Shown here one piece after another: positions 7,254 through 16,395 of a stretch of 64,000 bases of DNA (its first letter is position 1; each line of letters starts with the position of its first letter). Below the pieces are notes generated by a model, which saw only the letters and a program-made list of their open reading frames with translations, was not told the DNA's origin and did not search any database. A program made the position numbers and the translations under genes. Source of the DNA: Streptomyces calvus. GTDB lineage: Bacteria; Actinomycetota; Actinomycetes; Streptomycetales; Streptomycetaceae. The DNA lies in assembly GCF_006782915.1 (NCBI RefSeq), contig NZ_VCNP01000022.1, positions 1-64,000 of the forward strand, read 5' to 3'.

Positions 7254-8342
7254 TCAGCCGAGCCGGTGCATCCAGCCGTGCTTGTCCTCGGCGGTGCCGC
7301 GCTGGATGTCGAGGAGGGCACGACGCAGCCGGAGGGTGACCTCGCCGGGCTCGCCGCCGCTCTGCCGCCACTCGGCGCCGGCCCGCTTGACCGTGCCGAC
7401 CGGGGTGATGACGGCCGCCGTGCCGCAGGCGAAGACCTCGGTGAGGGTGCCGTTCTCCGAGTCGCGCTGCCACTGGTCGACGGAGACGCGCTCCTCGACG
7501 GCCTCGTAGCCGAGGTCGCGGGCCACGCCCAGCAGGGAGTCGCGGGTGACACCCTCCAGGATGGAGCCGCTGAGGGAAGGCGTGACGATCTTGTCGCCGT
7601 ACACGAAGTACAGGTTCATGCCGCCGAGTTCCTCGACCCAGGTGTGCTCCACGGCGTCGAGGTAGCAGACCTGGTCGCAGCCCTTGGCGGCGGCCTCGGC
7701 CTGGGCGAGCAGGGAGGCGGCGTAGTTGCCGCCGGTCTTGGCGTCGCCCATGCCGCCGGGGACGGCACGGACCCGGTCCTCGGAGACCCAGATGGAGACC
7801 GGCTTCACACCGCCCGGGAAGTAGGCGCCGGCCGGGGAGGCGATCACCAGGAACAGGTACTCGTTGGCCGGCTTCACACCCAGGCCGACCTCGGTGGCGA
7901 TCATGAACGGGCGCAGGTAGAGGGACTCCTCGCCGCCGTGCGCCGGCACCCACGCCTTGTCCTGGGAGACCAGGGCGTCGCACGCCTCGATGAAGGTCTC
8001 GACCGGCAGTTCGGGCATCGCGAGGCGGCGGGCGGAACGCTGGAAGCGCTCGGCGTTCTTCTCGGGGCGGAAGGTGGCGACGGAACCGTCGGGCTGGCGG
8101 TACGCCTTCAGGCCCTCGAAGATCTCCTGCGCGTAGTGCAGGACGGTGGTGGCGGGGTCGAGGGAGATCGGCGCGTACGGGACGAGCTGGCCGTCGTGCC
8201 AGCCGCGGCCCTCGGTCCACTTGATGGTCACCATGTGATCGGTGAAGTGGCGGCCGAATCCGGGGCTGGCCAGGATCGCCTCGCGCTCCGCGTCCGAAAG
8301 CGGGTTGGCCGAGGGCTTGAGCTCGATCGTGGGCGTCGTCAT
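7254..8342 (-). CDS. ilvE: Branched-chain amino-acid aminotransferase
   Basis: The 362-residue class IV PLP enzyme catalyses the last step of Leu/Ile/Val synthesis and the first step of their breakdown, using glutamate as amino donor. The PLP lysine lies in [10 protein letters not shown] (about residue 200). Other marks are [14 protein letters not shown] and [14 protein letters not shown], where the phosphate-binding region lies. The start chosen is ATG 8342 (MTTPTIELK). The frame is open further upstream, but that sequence lacks family similarity. A 25-codon ORF containing Val-Leu-Val-Leu codons ends 13 nt before this start and may regulate it. Confidence 0.95.
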   Translation of the reverse strand: MTTPTIELKPSANPLSDAEREAILASPGFGRHFTDHMVTIKWTEGRGWHDGQLVPYAPISLDPATTVLHYAQEIFEGLKAYRQPDGSVATFRPEKNAERFQRSARRLAMPELPVETFIEACDALVSQDKAWVPAHGGEESLYLRPFMIATEVGLGVKPANEYLFLVIASPAGAYFPGGVKPVSIWVSEDRVRAVPGGMGDAKTGGNYAASLLAQAEAAAKGCDQVCYLDAVEHTWVEELGGMNLYFVYGDKIVTPSLSGSILEGVTRDSLLGVARDLGYEAVEERVSVDQWQRDSENGTLTEVFACGTAAVITPVGTVKRAGAEWRQSGGEPGEVTLRLRRALLDIQRGTAEDKHGWMHRLG

Positions 8343-8355
8343 GAGTGGTTGTCCT

Positions 8356-8433
8356 TCACCGGTTGTAGTGACGGGCCGCGCACACGCCCTCACGGCCGGT
8401 GGCCAGTACTAGGACGTCCGAGCATTCCCTCAT
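8356..8433 (-). CDS. Candidate leader peptide upstream of ilvE
   Basis: This 25-residue ORF ([20 protein letters not shown], then RHYNR) starts at ATG 8433 and stops 13 nt before the ilvE start codon. Residues 7-10 are Val-Leu-Val-Leu encoded by GTC CTA GTA CTG, and CTA and GTA are rare codons in such genomes. The pattern resembles the Ile-Leu-Val-Leu run of the ilvB leader in this window. No intrinsic terminator is visible between it and ilvE, so any control would act by translation coupling or by another structure. A GGAG lies about 9 nt upstream of the ATG. Confidence 0.4.
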   Translation of the reverse strand: MRECSDVLVLATGREGVCAARHYNR

Positions 8434-8451
8434 TCCGCGGCTCCGTGTCCG

Positions 8452-8457
8452 ATTATC
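8452..8457 (-). promoter_or_regulatory. Candidate -10 box for ilvE
   Basis: GATAAT on the minus strand lies about 20 nt upstream of the leader ORF. It stands out in GC-rich surroundings. The -35 region (TTTCTT at 18 bp) is weak. Confidence 0.4.
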
Positions 8458-8532
8458 GCCTGGGGGCGAGGGCGGAAGAAACAGGGTGAATGCGGCCCGT
8501 TGGTCGATGGTGGCACCCGGCGGGGACATGCG

Positions 8533-8567
8533 GAAGCCGCCGGGTGCGGATGCGGCCCGGCGGCTTC
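8533..8567 (-). terminator. leuB terminator
   Basis: A perfect 12-bp stem (GAAGCCGCCGGG/CCCGGCGGCTTC) with an 11-nt loop lies 25 nt beyond the leuB stop codon. Confidence 0.7.
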
Positions 8568-8591
8568 GAGAGTGTCGAGGTGCGCGCCGGG

Positions 8592-9635
8592 TCAGCCGGC
8601 TACTCGCGCGGCGAGCGCGTCGCCGATGTCCGAGGTGCTGCGGGCGGGCAGGGCGCCGCGTTCCGCCAGGTCGGCGGAGACGGCGTCCTCGATCCGGGCC
8701 GCCTCGGCTTCGTGGCCGAGGTGGCGCAGCAGGAGGGCGACGGACAGGACCGTGGCGGTGGGGTCGGCCTTGCCCTGGCCGGCGATGTCCGGCGCCGAGC
8801 CGTGCACGGGCTCGAACATGGACGGGTAGTCGCCGGAGGGGTTGATGTTCCCGCTCGCGGCGACGCCGATGCCGCCGGAGACGGCCGCGGCGAGGTCGGT
8901 GATGATGTCGCCGAAGAGGTTGTCGGTGACGATGACGTCGAAGCGGGCCGGGTCGGTGACGAGGTAGATCGTCGCGGCGTCGACGTGGATGTAGTCGGTG
9001 GTGACCTCGGGGTACTCCTCGGCCACCTTGTTGAAGGTGTTCGTCCACAGGTGGCCGGCGAAGGTCAGCACGTTGTTCTTGTGGACCAGCGTGAGCTTCT
9101 TGCGCGGGCGGGCCTGGGCGCGGGCGAAGGCGTCGCGGACCACGCGCTCGACACCGAAGGCCGTGTTCACGGACACCTCGGTGGCGACCTCGTGCGGCGT
9201 GCCCTTGCGGATGGTGCCGCCGTTGCCGGTGTACGGGCCCTCGGTGCCCTCGCGGACCACGACGAAGTCGATCTCGGGCTGGCCGGCGAGCGGGGTGGCG
9301 ACGCCCGGGAGGAGCTTCGACGGACGCAGGTTGACGTGGTGGTCGAAGGCGAAGCGGAGCTTGAGCAGGAAGCCGCGCTCGAGGACGCCGGAGGGGACCG
9401 AGGGGTCCCCGATGGCGCCGAGCAGGATGGCGTCGTGCCGCTTGAGCGCGTCGAGGTCGGCGTCGGTGAGGGTCTCACCGGTGGCGTGGTAGCGCCTGGC
9501 CCCGAAGTCGTACTCCTCGGTCTCCAGCTTCACATCCTGCGGAAGGACGGCGGAGAGGACCTTCAGGCCTTCGGCCACGACCTCCTGGCCGATGCCGTCA
9601 CCGGGGATCACTGCGAGATTGATGCTGCGAGACAT
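8592..9635 (-). CDS. leuB: 3-isopropylmalate dehydrogenase
   Basis: The 347-residue NAD-dependent dehydrogenase oxidises and decarboxylates 3-isopropylmalate in leucine synthesis, and in some bacteria also beta-methylmalate formed from citramalate. Motifs include [13 protein letters not shown] at the N-terminus, [24 protein letters not shown] and [15 protein letters not shown] (metal-binding Asp). Length fits the short actinobacterial type. It starts at ATG 9635 after GAGGAGTAGGG. A 43-codon gene lies 65 nt upstream on the same strand and may share its transcript. Confidence 0.95.
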   Translation of the reverse strand: MSRSINLAVIPGDGIGQEVVAEGLKVLSAVLPQDVKLETEEYDFGARRYHATGETLTDADLDALKRHDAILLGAIGDPSVPSGVLERGFLLKLRFAFDHHVNLRPSKLLPGVATPLAGQPEIDFVVVREGTEGPYTGNGGTIRKGTPHEVATEVSVNTAFGVERVVRDAFARAQARPRKKLTLVHKNNVLTFAGHLWTNTFNKVAEEYPEVTTDYIHVDAATIYLVTDPARFDVIVTDNLFGDIITDLAAAVSGGIGVAASGNINPSGDYPSMFEPVHGSAPDIAGQGKADPTATVLSVALLLRHLGHEAEAARIEDAVSADLAERGALPARSTSDIGDALAARVAG

Positions 9636-9700
9636 GCGGGCACCCTACTCCTCGTCCCACGGGATGACACACACCGTCCGGCATACGGACGCGGGATGGG

Positions 9701-9832
9701 TCAGTGGCCGGTGGAGCCGCCGTTGTCCCTGCGGTCGAGGGCGCGCTGGAGTGCGGCGGCGGCGTTCTGGCGGTCGGACTCGCTCGTGCGGGCGGTGTGG
9801 CGGACGCGGCGGCGGACGGTCGTCTCGGCCAT
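9701..9832 (-). CDS. Small conserved-type hypothetical protein, 43 aa
   Basis: ATG 9832 is preceded by AAGGAG about 12 nt upstream and opens a 43-residue ORF beginning MAETTVRRRVRHTARTSESD and ending GGSTGH. The product is basic, with an arginine-rich start and an alanine-rich helix (RQNAAAALQRALDRR). Third codon positions are almost all G or C, as in real genes here. It is the only convincing coding sequence between pruA and leuB and lies 65 nt upstream of leuB. I recall similar short ORFs beside leuB in streptomycetes but cannot confirm this. Function is unknown. Confidence 0.6.
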   Translation of the reverse strand: MAETTVRRRVRHTARTSESDRQNAAAALQRALDRRDNGGSTGH

Positions 9833-9987
9833 GGGTCATCGACTCCTTCGGCATGCCTGGAGCACGGAAGAGGGGGTGTGTACGAGACGCCGGGTGGGGC
9901 GGGGAGCCACGGGCCGCAGGGGTTGCCTGCACGGGCCCGGCTCACGACCGCCATTCGCTTGGTCGAGCGAGACGTTCGGCTCCTACA

Positions 9988-10017
9988 AAACTAAGGGAGC
10001 CCGGAGCATCTGTCTCC
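9988..10017 (-). promoter_or_regulatory. A+T-rich promoter-like region upstream of the 43-aa gene and leuB
   Basis: The stretch from about 9975 to 10045 is unusually A+T-rich. On the minus strand TAGTTT (9988-9993) fits the TANNNT -10 pattern. The -35 is poor (GGAGAC at 18 bp). A start near 9981 would give a leader of about 150 nt to the 43-codon gene. Confidence 0.3.
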
Positions 10018-10085
10018 ACAATTACTCGGACTTCCTACTATCTGAGACGGCGGGCTCTGCCGCACCCCTCCCGCCTGCGGAAACG

Positions 10086-10123
10086 CCGGACGGGCCAGGT
10101 CCGTTGAGACCTGGCCCGTCCGG
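10086..10123 (-). terminator. pruA terminator
   Basis: A perfect 16-bp stem (CCGGACGGGCCAGGTC and its complement) with a 6-nt loop lies 13 nt beyond the pruA stop codon. Confidence 0.8.
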
Positions 10124-10135
10124 GACGACAGGGCG

Positions 10136-11767
10136 TCAGCCCATGTGCGGGTAGGTGTAGTCGGTCGGCGGGACCAGCGTCTCCTTGATGGCGCGGGTCA
10201 GGGTCCAGCGCATCAGGTTCTGCGGGGCGCCGGCCTTGTCGTTGGTGCCGGAGGCACGGCCGCCGCCGAAGGGCTGCTGGCCGACGACGGCACCGGTCGA
10301 CTTGTCGTTGATGTAGAAGTTGCCGGCCGCGTAGCGCAGCTTCTCCATCGTGTACGCCGCCGCCGCGCGGTCGCCCGCGATGACCGAGCCGGTCAGGGCG
10401 TAGTCGGACACCGACTCCATCTGCGTCAGCATCTCGTCGTACTTCTCGTCGTCGTAGACGTGCACGGCGAGGATCGGGCCGAAGTACTCGGTGCGGAACA
10501 CCTCGTTCTCCGGGTCGTCGCACTCGATGACGGTCGGGCGGACGAACCAGCCCTCGGAGTCGTCGTAGCTGCCGCCCGCGACGATGCGGCAGGAGGCGTC
10601 CTCCTTGGCGCGGTCGATGGCGGCCTTGTTCTTGGCGAAGGCACGCTCGTCGATGACGGCGCCGATGAAGTTGGACAGGTCGGTGACGTCACCCATCCTG
10701 ATGCCGTCGACCTCGGCCGCGAACTCCTCCTTGAAACCGGAGTTCCAGATCGACGCCGGGATGTACGCCCGGGAGGTCGCCGAGCACTTCTGGCCCTGGT
10801 ACTCGAAGGCACCGCGGGTCAGCGCGGTCTTGAGGATCGCCGGGTCGGCCGACGGGTGGGCGACGACGAAGTCCTTGCCGCCGGTCTCGCCGACCAGACG
10901 CGGGTAGGTGCGGTACTTCTCGATGTTGGCGCCGACCGTCTTCCACAGGTGCTGGAAGGTCCTGGTCGAGCCGGTGAAGTGGATACCGGCGAGGTCGCGG
11001 TGCTCCAGGGCGACCTCGGAGACGGCGATGCCGTCGCCGGTGACGAGGTTGATGACGCCCTTGGGCAGACCGGCCTCCTCCAGCAGCTGCATCAGCAGCA
11101 CGGCGGCGTGGGTCTGCGTCGGGGACGGCTTCCAGACGACCACGTTGCCCATGAGCGCGGGCGCGGTCGGCAGGTTGCCGGCGATCGCCGTGAAGTTGAA
11201 CGGCGTGATCGCGTAGACGAAGCCCTCCAGCGGGCGGTGGTCGAGGCGGTTCCACACGCCCGGCGAGTTGGCCGGCGGCTGCTCAGCCAGGATCTGGCGG
11301 GCGTAGTGGACGTTGAAGCGCCAGAAGTCGACGAGCTCGCAAGGAGTGTCGATCTCGGCCTGCTGGGCGGTCTTGCCCTGCCCGAGCATGGTGGAGGCGG
11401 CCATCGTCTCGCGCCACGGGCCGGCCAGCAGCTCGGCGGCGCGCAGGATGATCGCCGCGCGGTCGTCGAAGGACATCGCACGCCAGGCGGGCGCGGCGGC
11501 CAGCGCCGCGTCGATGGCGTCCTGGGCGTCCTGCTGGGTGGCGTTGCGGTAGGTGCCGAGCACCGCGCGGTGGTTGTGCGGCTGGACGACCCGGAAGGCC
11601 TCGCCGCCGCCCATCCGGCGCTCACCGCCGATGGTGCACGGCAGGTCGATCGGGTTGTCGGCCAGCTCCTTCAGCTTGGCCTCCAGCCGGGCGCGCTCGG
11701 GCGTCCCGGGGGCGTAGCCGTGCACCGGCTCGTTGACGGGGGTGGGGACCTGGGTCACAGCGTCCAT
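10136..11767 (-). CDS. pruA: L-glutamate gamma-semialdehyde (1-pyrroline-5-carboxylate) dehydrogenase
   Basis: The 543-residue aldehyde dehydrogenase oxidises glutamate semialdehyde to glutamate, the second step of proline catabolism. The catalytic Glu lies in GETGGKDFV and the nucleophilic Cys in YQGQKCSATSRAY, in the order expected for the superfamily. The length fits the stand-alone P5C dehydrogenase type. It starts at ATG 11767, 34 nt downstream of the proline dehydrogenase gene, so the two are likely co-transcribed and act in sequence. A PucR-type regulator is encoded divergently upstream. Confidence 0.93.
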   Translation of the reverse strand: MDAVTQVPTPVNEPVHGYAPGTPERARLEAKLKELADNPIDLPCTIGGERRMGGGEAFRVVQPHNHRAVLGTYRNATQQDAQDAIDAALAAAPAWRAMSFDDRAAIILRAAELLAGPWRETMAASTMLGQGKTAQQAEIDTPCELVDFWRFNVHYARQILAEQPPANSPGVWNRLDHRPLEGFVYAITPFNFTAIAGNLPTAPALMGNVVVWKPSPTQTHAAVLLMQLLEEAGLPKGVINLVTGDGIAVSEVALEHRDLAGIHFTGSTRTFQHLWKTVGANIEKYRTYPRLVGETGGKDFVVAHPSADPAILKTALTRGAFEYQGQKCSATSRAYIPASIWNSGFKEEFAAEVDGIRMGDVTDLSNFIGAVIDERAFAKNKAAIDRAKEDASCRIVAGGSYDDSEGWFVRPTVIECDDPENEVFRTEYFGPILAVHVYDDEKYDEMLTQMESVSDYALTGSVIAGDRAAAAYTMEKLRYAAGNFYINDKSTGAVVGQQPFGGGRASGTNDKAGAPQNLMRWTLTRAIKETLVPPTDYTYPHMG

Positions 11768-11801
11768 GGGTTCCGTAACTCCTTACGTGAGCGGTGTGGT
11801 G

Positions 11802-12728
11802 TCAGCCCTTGGTGACCATCGAGCGGAGGAAGAACCGGAGGTTCGCCGGCTTCTCCGCCAGACGGCGCATGAAGTAGCCGTACCAGTCGGTGCCGTAGGC
11901 CGTGTAGACGCGCATGCGGTGGCCCTCGGCGGCCAGCCGCAGGTGCTCGTCGCTGCGGATGCCGTACAGCATCTGGAACTCGTACTCGTCGAGCTTGCGT
12001 CCGGCGCGGTGGGCGAGCTCCTGGGCGATGGAGATCAGACGCGGGTCGTGGGACCCGATCATCGGGTAGCCCTCGCCTTCCATCAGCGTCCGCAGGATGC
12101 GCACGTACGCCTTGTCGATCTCGTGCTTCTGCTGGTAGGCGACCTCGGCGGGTTCCTTGTAGGCCCCCTTCACCAACCGTACGCGACTGCCGTTCGCGGC
12201 GAGGCGGCGCGCGTCCTCCTCGGTGCGGAAGAGGTAGGCCTGGATCACGCAGCCGGTCCGGGGGACGTCCTTGCGCAGTTCCTCGTGGATGGCGAACATC
12301 GAGTCGAGCGTGGTGTGGTCCTCGGCGTCCAGGGTGACCGTGGTGCCGATCTCGGCGGCGGCCTCGACGACCGGGCGGACGTTGGCGAGCGCCAGCTCGT
12401 GGCCGCCGGGCAGCGCCTGGCCGAACATCGACAGCTTCACCGACATCTCGGCGCGGGCGCCGAGCTCCAGCGGCTTCAGCCGGTCGATCAGCTCCAGGTA
12501 GGCGTCGCGGGCGGCGGCCGCCTGCTCCGGGGTCGTGATGTCCTCGCCGACGACGTCCATGGTCAGTTCCAGGCCGTTGCCGGTGAGCTCCTCGATGATC
12601 GGCAGGATCTCGTCGACGGTCTCACCGGGGATGAAGCGGTCGACGACCTGCTTGGTCACCGGGGCCGCCGAGACCAGGCGTCGCATCCGGTCGCTGCGCG
12701 ACGCGGCGAGAATCACGGGACCCAGCAC
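11802..12728 (-). CDS. putA: Proline dehydrogenase
   Basis: The 308-residue FAD enzyme oxidises proline to 1-pyrroline-5-carboxylate. The family signature appears in SRVRLVKGAYKEPAEVAYQ and YEFQMLYGIRSDEH, on a beta/alpha barrel of normal length for the monofunctional type. The start chosen is GTG 12728 (MLGPVILAASRSDRMRRL) with GGAGGTGCCCC just upstream. The frame is open 18 codons further, but that extension is not family-like. The gene is first in a putA-pruA pair and divergent from a PucR-like regulator. Confidence 0.92.
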   Translation of the reverse strand: MLGPVILAASRSDRMRRLVSAAPVTKQVVDRFIPGETVDEILPIIEELTGNGLELTMDVVGEDITTPEQAAAARDAYLELIDRLKPLELGARAEMSVKLSMFGQALPGGHELALANVRPVVEAAAEIGTTVTLDAEDHTTLDSMFAIHEELRKDVPRTGCVIQAYLFRTEEDARRLAANGSRVRLVKGAYKEPAEVAYQQKHEIDKAYVRILRTLMEGEGYPMIGSHDPRLISIAQELAHRAGRKLDEYEFQMLYGIRSDEHLRLAAEGHRMRVYTAYGTDWYGYFMRRLAEKPANLRFFLRSMVTKG

Positions 12729-12893
12729 GGGGCACCTCCACAAGCTGCATGAGGCCGCGACCCGACCATTCGGGTACGGCACGGAGAACCACCGTGAAAC
12801 CTAAGGATCCCCCCGATCGTCGGCCATCGACAGCTGTCACGCATCCGCTCCGAAGATCTCAGACAGATGTATGAAGGGGCCGGGACTTTGCGG

Positions 12894-12906
12894 CAGAATG
12901 CCCGGG
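12894..12906 (+). promoter_or_regulatory. Candidate -10 box giving a leaderless PucR-type mRNA
   Basis: CAGAAT at 12894-12899 lies 7 nt before GTG 12906, so transcription would begin at the start codon itself. The -35 (ATGAAG at 17 bp) is weak. Confidence 0.35.
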
Positions 12907-14102
12907 TGACGTCGGAATACAGGGATGACTACCAGGAGCTGGTGGACGAGATGTCGGAGCTGCTCGGCGCTCCGGCGACCCTGGAGAACCGCGACTTCGA
13001 GCTGATCGCCTTCGGTGCCTACGACAGCGAGGGCGACCTCGATCCGTCCGTGCTGGACCCGGTGCGCACCCGCTCGATCCTGACCCGCCGTTCGACCGCC
13101 GCCGTCCGCGCCTGGTTCGAGGGCTTCGGCATCACCCGCGCGACCGGCCCGGTCCGCATCCCGCGCACCCCGGAGGCCGGCGTGCACCGGGGACGGATCT
13201 GCCTGCCGGTGCGCCACCGGGGAGTGGTCCTCGGCTACGTCTGGCTGCTGGACTACGAGCCCGGCCCCTCCGAGCAGCAGCTCGCCGCGGCCATGCGGGT
13301 GACGGCGCGGATCGGGGCGCTGCTCGCGGACGAGGCGCAGCACGGCGCCGACCTCACCCGGGAACTGCGGGCGGTGCTGACGGCCGAGCGGGACTGGCAC
13401 CGGGAGATGGCGGTCGCCGAGCTGCGGGCCGCGCTCGGCAGCCGCGCCGAGGGCCCGCACACGGTGGTCTGTGTCGCCCCGTGGCCCTCCGCCGACCCCG
13501 ACGACGCGCCCTCGGTGCGTACCGTGCCGGGGGCGACGGCGCTGTGCACCCTGCCGTGGGGCGCCACCGCCTCGTCGCTGGCGCTGCTGCTGCGGCTGCG
13601 CTCGACGGACGTCCTGGCCCCGGCGACGACGGCGGCCTCGCGGCTGCTGGAGCGGGTGCGCGGGAGCGGTCCGGGCGTCGGGACCGGGCCGGCGGTGGCC
13701 GCCGGGGTCGCGGCGGCCCGCACGGGGCTCGCCGACCTGGGCGCGGCCTGGCGGGAGGCGTCCGCCTCGGCGCGGGCGGCGCTGGCCGAGCCCCGGCTCG
13801 GGCCGGTCGCCGAGTGGGCGTCGATCGGCCCGTACCGGCTGCTGACCGCGCTGCCTCCGGGGGCCGCCCGCGATCCCGTCGCCGGCCCGCTGTTCTCCCC
13901 CGCGTACGCCGAACTCGCCCGCACCGCCGAGGTCTACCTGGACTGCGCGGGCCAGGCCGGCCGCACCGCCGCCGAGCTGGGCGTCCACCGGCAGACGCTG
14001 TACTACCGGCTGGCCCGGATCGAGCGGCTCACCGGCCTGGACCTGGACGACGGGGAGGACCGGCTGCTGCTGCACATGGCGCTCAAGGCGCACCGCCTGT
14101 AG
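12906..14102 (+). CDS. PucR-family transcriptional regulator, likely of proline utilisation
   Basis: The product has 398 residues from GTG 12906 ([20 protein letters not shown]); an ATG at 12867 would add 13. There is an N-terminal sensory region and a central GGDEF-like CdaR/PucR domain. The C-terminal PucR helix-turn-helix contains [20 protein letters not shown] and ends with [12 protein letters not shown]. Neither candidate start has a Shine-Dalgarno sequence, but a -10-like box 7 nt upstream of the GTG fits a leaderless transcript. Divergent orientation from putA-pruA suggests it is their activator. That role is inferred from position. Confidence 0.85.
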   Translation: MTSEYRDDYQELVDEMSELLGAPATLENRDFELIAFGAYDSEGDLDPSVLDPVRTRSILTRRSTAAVRAWFEGFGITRATGPVRIPRTPEAGVHRGRICLPVRHRGVVLGYVWLLDYEPGPSEQQLAAAMRVTARIGALLADEAQHGADLTRELRAVLTAERDWHREMAVAELRAALGSRAEGPHTVVCVAPWPSADPDDAPSVRTVPGATALCTLPWGATASSLALLLRLRSTDVLAPATTAASRLLERVRGSGPGVGTGPAVAAGVAAARTGLADLGAAWREASASARAALAEPRLGPVAEWASIGPYRLLTALPPGAARDPVAGPLFSPAYAELARTAEVYLDCAGQAGRTAAELGVHRQTLYYRLARIERLTGLDLDDGEDRLLLHMALKAHRL

Positions 14103-14676
14103 CGCCGGCGGCCGCGATCAGGCGGCGCAGCCCCTCGGCGAGCTGCCCGGCCTCCGGGGCGGACTTCGGGTCGAACGTCCACTGGGCGATGAGGCCCGTC
14201 ATCAGGGTCACGTAGAACGCGCCGAGGGTGTCCGCCGTCTCGTCGGACACGTCCTCCTCCCGGCCGCCCATCAGCAGCGGGACCAGGCCGCGTCCGGCCT
14301 CGCGCTGCGCCGCCGCCAGACGGTCGCGCACCTCGGGAAGCCGGTCGCCGAGGGCGAGCACCTCCATGCTGAGCCGCCACACCGAGCCGGGCTCCTTCAT
14401 GGTGCCGATGATGTTGGCCCACACCCGCTCGAAGCGCTCCGTGGAGCCCGGCGCCGTGTCGTCGACCGTCCCGTCGCCATCGAAGGCGTCACCCATGCCC
14501 TCGACCAGGGACACGTACGCCTGCGCCAGGAGCGCGTCCTTCGAGCCGTAGTGGTAGCCGATGGACGCCAGGTTGGTGCCCGACTCCTTGACGATGTCGC
14601 GGGCCGTCGTGCGGACGAACCCCTTGGCGAGCAGGCAGCGCTTGGCGCCTTCGAGCAGATCCTCGCGGTGTCCCAT
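14083..14676 (-). CDS. TetR-family regulator, partner of divergent MFS exporter
   Basis: The 197-residue product has an N-terminal TetR HTH ([20 protein letters not shown], with [13 protein letters not shown]) and a helical C-terminal domain. Its 3' end overlaps the 3' end of the PucR-type gene by 20 nt in convergent orientation. It is divergent from the MFS gene, and the 97-bp gap holds repeated operator-like sequences. The likely role is repression of the exporter and of itself until a toxic ligand binds. Confidence 0.87.
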   Translation of the reverse strand: MGHREDLLEGAKRCLLAKGFVRTTARDIVKESGTNLASIGYHYGSKDALLAQAYVSLVEGMGDAFDGDGTVDDTAPGSTERFERVWANIIGTMKEPGSVWRLSMEVLALGDRLPEVRDRLAAAQREAGRGLVPLLMGGREEDVSDETADTLGAFYVTLMTGLIAQWTFDPKSAPEAGQLAEGLRRLIAAAGATGGAP

Positions 14677-14701
14677 GGCGCCACACCCTACCCCGGTCCA
14701 T

Positions 14702-14756
14702 ACAAGCGTCCTAGACGACTGAATTACACACCCGTCCTAGACAAGCGTTTAAGACG
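14702..14756. promoter_or_regulatory. Tandem operator repeats in the TetR/MFS intergenic region
   Basis: Two related 16-bp direct repeats, ACAAGCGTCCTAGACG (14702-14717) and ACAAGCGTTTAAGACG (14741-14756), lie 39 bp apart. The second is part of a 22-bp imperfect palindrome at 14734-14755 (arms GTCCTAGAC and GTTTAAGAC around AAGC). It covers the -35 box of the MFS promoter. Confidence 0.55.
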
Positions 14757-14766
14757 TGCGTACATT
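14738..14766 (+). promoter_or_regulatory. MFS promoter, probably leaderless
   Basis: TAGACA (14738-14743) and TACATT (14761-14766) are separated by 17 bp. The predicted start point is at 14773-14774, exactly the ATG of the transporter. Confidence 0.5.
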
Positions 14767-14773
14767 CACCGCC

Positions 14774-16339
14774 ATGACGAACCCGACCGCCTCACGGCCG
14801 GCTCCCACGCGGGCCGGCCGCCGTGAATGGACCGCCCTCGGGGTGCTGATGCTCCCGCTGCTGCTGGTCTCCATGGACGTCTCCGTCCTCTACTTCGCCA
14901 TCCCCGAGATCAGCGCGGACCTGGCACCCAGCGGCACCCAGCAGCTGTGGATCTTCGACATCTACGGCTTCGTCCTGGCCGGCCTGCTGATGACGATGGG
15001 CTCGCTGGGCGACCGCGTCGGCCGCCGCCGGCTGCTCCTCGCCGGCGCGGTGGCCTTCGGCGCCGCCTCCCTGCTCGCCGCCTACGCGGACAGCGCCGAG
15101 ACCCTCATCGCCGCCCGGGCGGTGCTCGGCATCGGCGGCGCCACCCTGATGCCGTCGACCATGGCGCTGGTCCGCACGATGTTCACCGACCCCGCCCAGC
15201 GGGCGAAGGCGATCGGACTGTGGTCCGGAGTGATGGCCGCCGGCGTCGCGCTCGGCTCGGTGATGAGCGGCGTGCTCGTCGAGCACTTCTGGTGGGGCTC
15301 GGTCTTCCTGGTCAACCTGCCCGCGATGGTCCTGCTGCTGCTCCTCGGCCCGGTCCTGCTCCCCGAGGCGAAGAACCCCTCCCCCGGCCGGTTCGACCTG
15401 CTGAGCGTGCCGCTGTCGATGGCGGCGGTCCTGCCCGTCGTCTACGGGCTGAAGGAACTGCCCTCCGAGGGCTGGAACGTCCGGTACGTCGTGTCCGTCA
15501 CCGTCGGGCTGCTGTTCGCGGCGCTGTTCGTGCACCGGCAGCGCACGGCCGCGTCGCCGATGATCTCACCGGCCCTCTTCCGCGGGCGCGGCTTCACCCC
15601 GGCGGTCGTCCTCAACACCATGGCGGCCTTCGGCATGATGGGCTCGGCCTACTTCACCACCCAGTACCTGCAGTCGGTGCTCGACCGGAGCGCCCTGGAG
15701 GCCGCGCTGTGGAGCCTGCTGCCCTCGCTGCCCATCGGTGCCGCCGCGCCGGCCGCCGCGCTGCTGGTGCGGCGGGGCGTCGGCCGGGCGCACATGGTGA
15801 CGGGCGGCTTCCTCGTCGCGGCGGGCGGCTACGGACTGCTGGCACTCGCCGGCACGGACTCGCTGTGGCTGGTGCTAACCGCGTGCGGAGTGATGGCGTC
15901 CGGCATCGTCGCCGTGATGTCCCTGCTCACCGACCTGGCGCTCGGTACGGCTCCGGTCGAGAAGGCGGGAGCGGCGTCCTCGCTGCTGGAGACCGGCACC
16001 GAGTTCGGCGGCGCCCTCAGCATGGCCGTCCTCGGCTCCATCGGCACGGCCGTCTACCGTCACGGCGTCCCCGCGGACGCCGCCGCGCCCGCCCGGGAGA
16101 CGCTGGGCGGCGCACTCGCCGTCGCCGCCGAACTGCCGGGGCGCGCGGGGGACGCCCTGGCGGCGGCGGCACGGGAGGCGTTCACCGACGGAATGCGGTC
16201 CGCCGCGATCGCGGCGGCGGTGCTGCTGGCCGGGGCGGCGGCCCTGGCGTCGGCCGGGCTGCGGCGGATCGGGGCACGGGAGGACGCGCCCATGGAAAAC
16301 GCCGGGCGGGCTGATCGAGTCAGCCCGTCCGGCGTGTGA
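14774..16339 (+). CDS. MFS drug/solute exporter (DHA2, 14-helix type)
   Basis: The 521-residue integral membrane protein belongs to the major facilitator superfamily. The motif A region reads GSLGDRVGRRRLLL after the second helix, and RAVLGIGGATLMPSTMAL matches the family motif of helix 4. Length and the extra central helices fit the DHA2 H+-antiporter group of multidrug and antiseptic exporters. The start chosen is ATG 14774; a GTG 18 nt upstream is in frame, but promoter spacing favours a leaderless ATG. It is divergent from a TetR gene and probably under its control. The substrate is unknown. Confidence 0.88.
   Translation: MTNPTASRPAPTRAGRREWTALGVLMLPLLLVSMDVSVLYFAIPEISADLAPSGTQQLWIFDIYGFVLAGLLMTMGSLGDRVGRRRLLLAGAVAFGAASLLAAYADSAETLIAARAVLGIGGATLMPSTMALVRTMFTDPAQRAKAIGLWSGVMAAGVALGSVMSGVLVEHFWWGSVFLVNLPAMVLLLLLGPVLLPEAKNPSPGRFDLLSVPLSMAAVLPVVYGLKELPSEGWNVRYVVSVTVGLLFAALFVHRQRTAASPMISPALFRGRGFTPAVVLNTMAAFGMMGSAYFTTQYLQSVLDRSALEAALWSLLPSLPIGAAAPAAALLVRRGVGRAHMVTGGFLVAAGGYGLLALAGTDSLWLVLTACGVMASGIVAVMSLLTDLALGTAPVEKAGAASSLLETGTEFGGALSMAVLGSIGTAVYRHGVPADAAAPARETLGGALAVAAELPGRAGDALAAAAREAFTDGMRSAAIAAAVLLAGAAALASAGLRRIGAREDAPMENAGRADRVSPSGV
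16300..16334 (+). terminator. Hairpin overlapping the MFS 3' end
   Basis: A 15-bp stem with one mismatch (CGCCGGGCGGGCTGA paired with TCAGCCCGTCCGGCG, loop TCGAG) overlaps the last codons of the MFS gene. A second stem, CCGGGGGC-GGG-GCCCCCGG (16371-16389), sits between this gene and the convergent serA and could end both transcripts. Confidence 0.65.
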
Positions 16340-16395
16340 GGAACGAGCCCGTTCAGGGCGAACGGGGGGATCCGGGGGCGGGGCCCCCGGTCACC

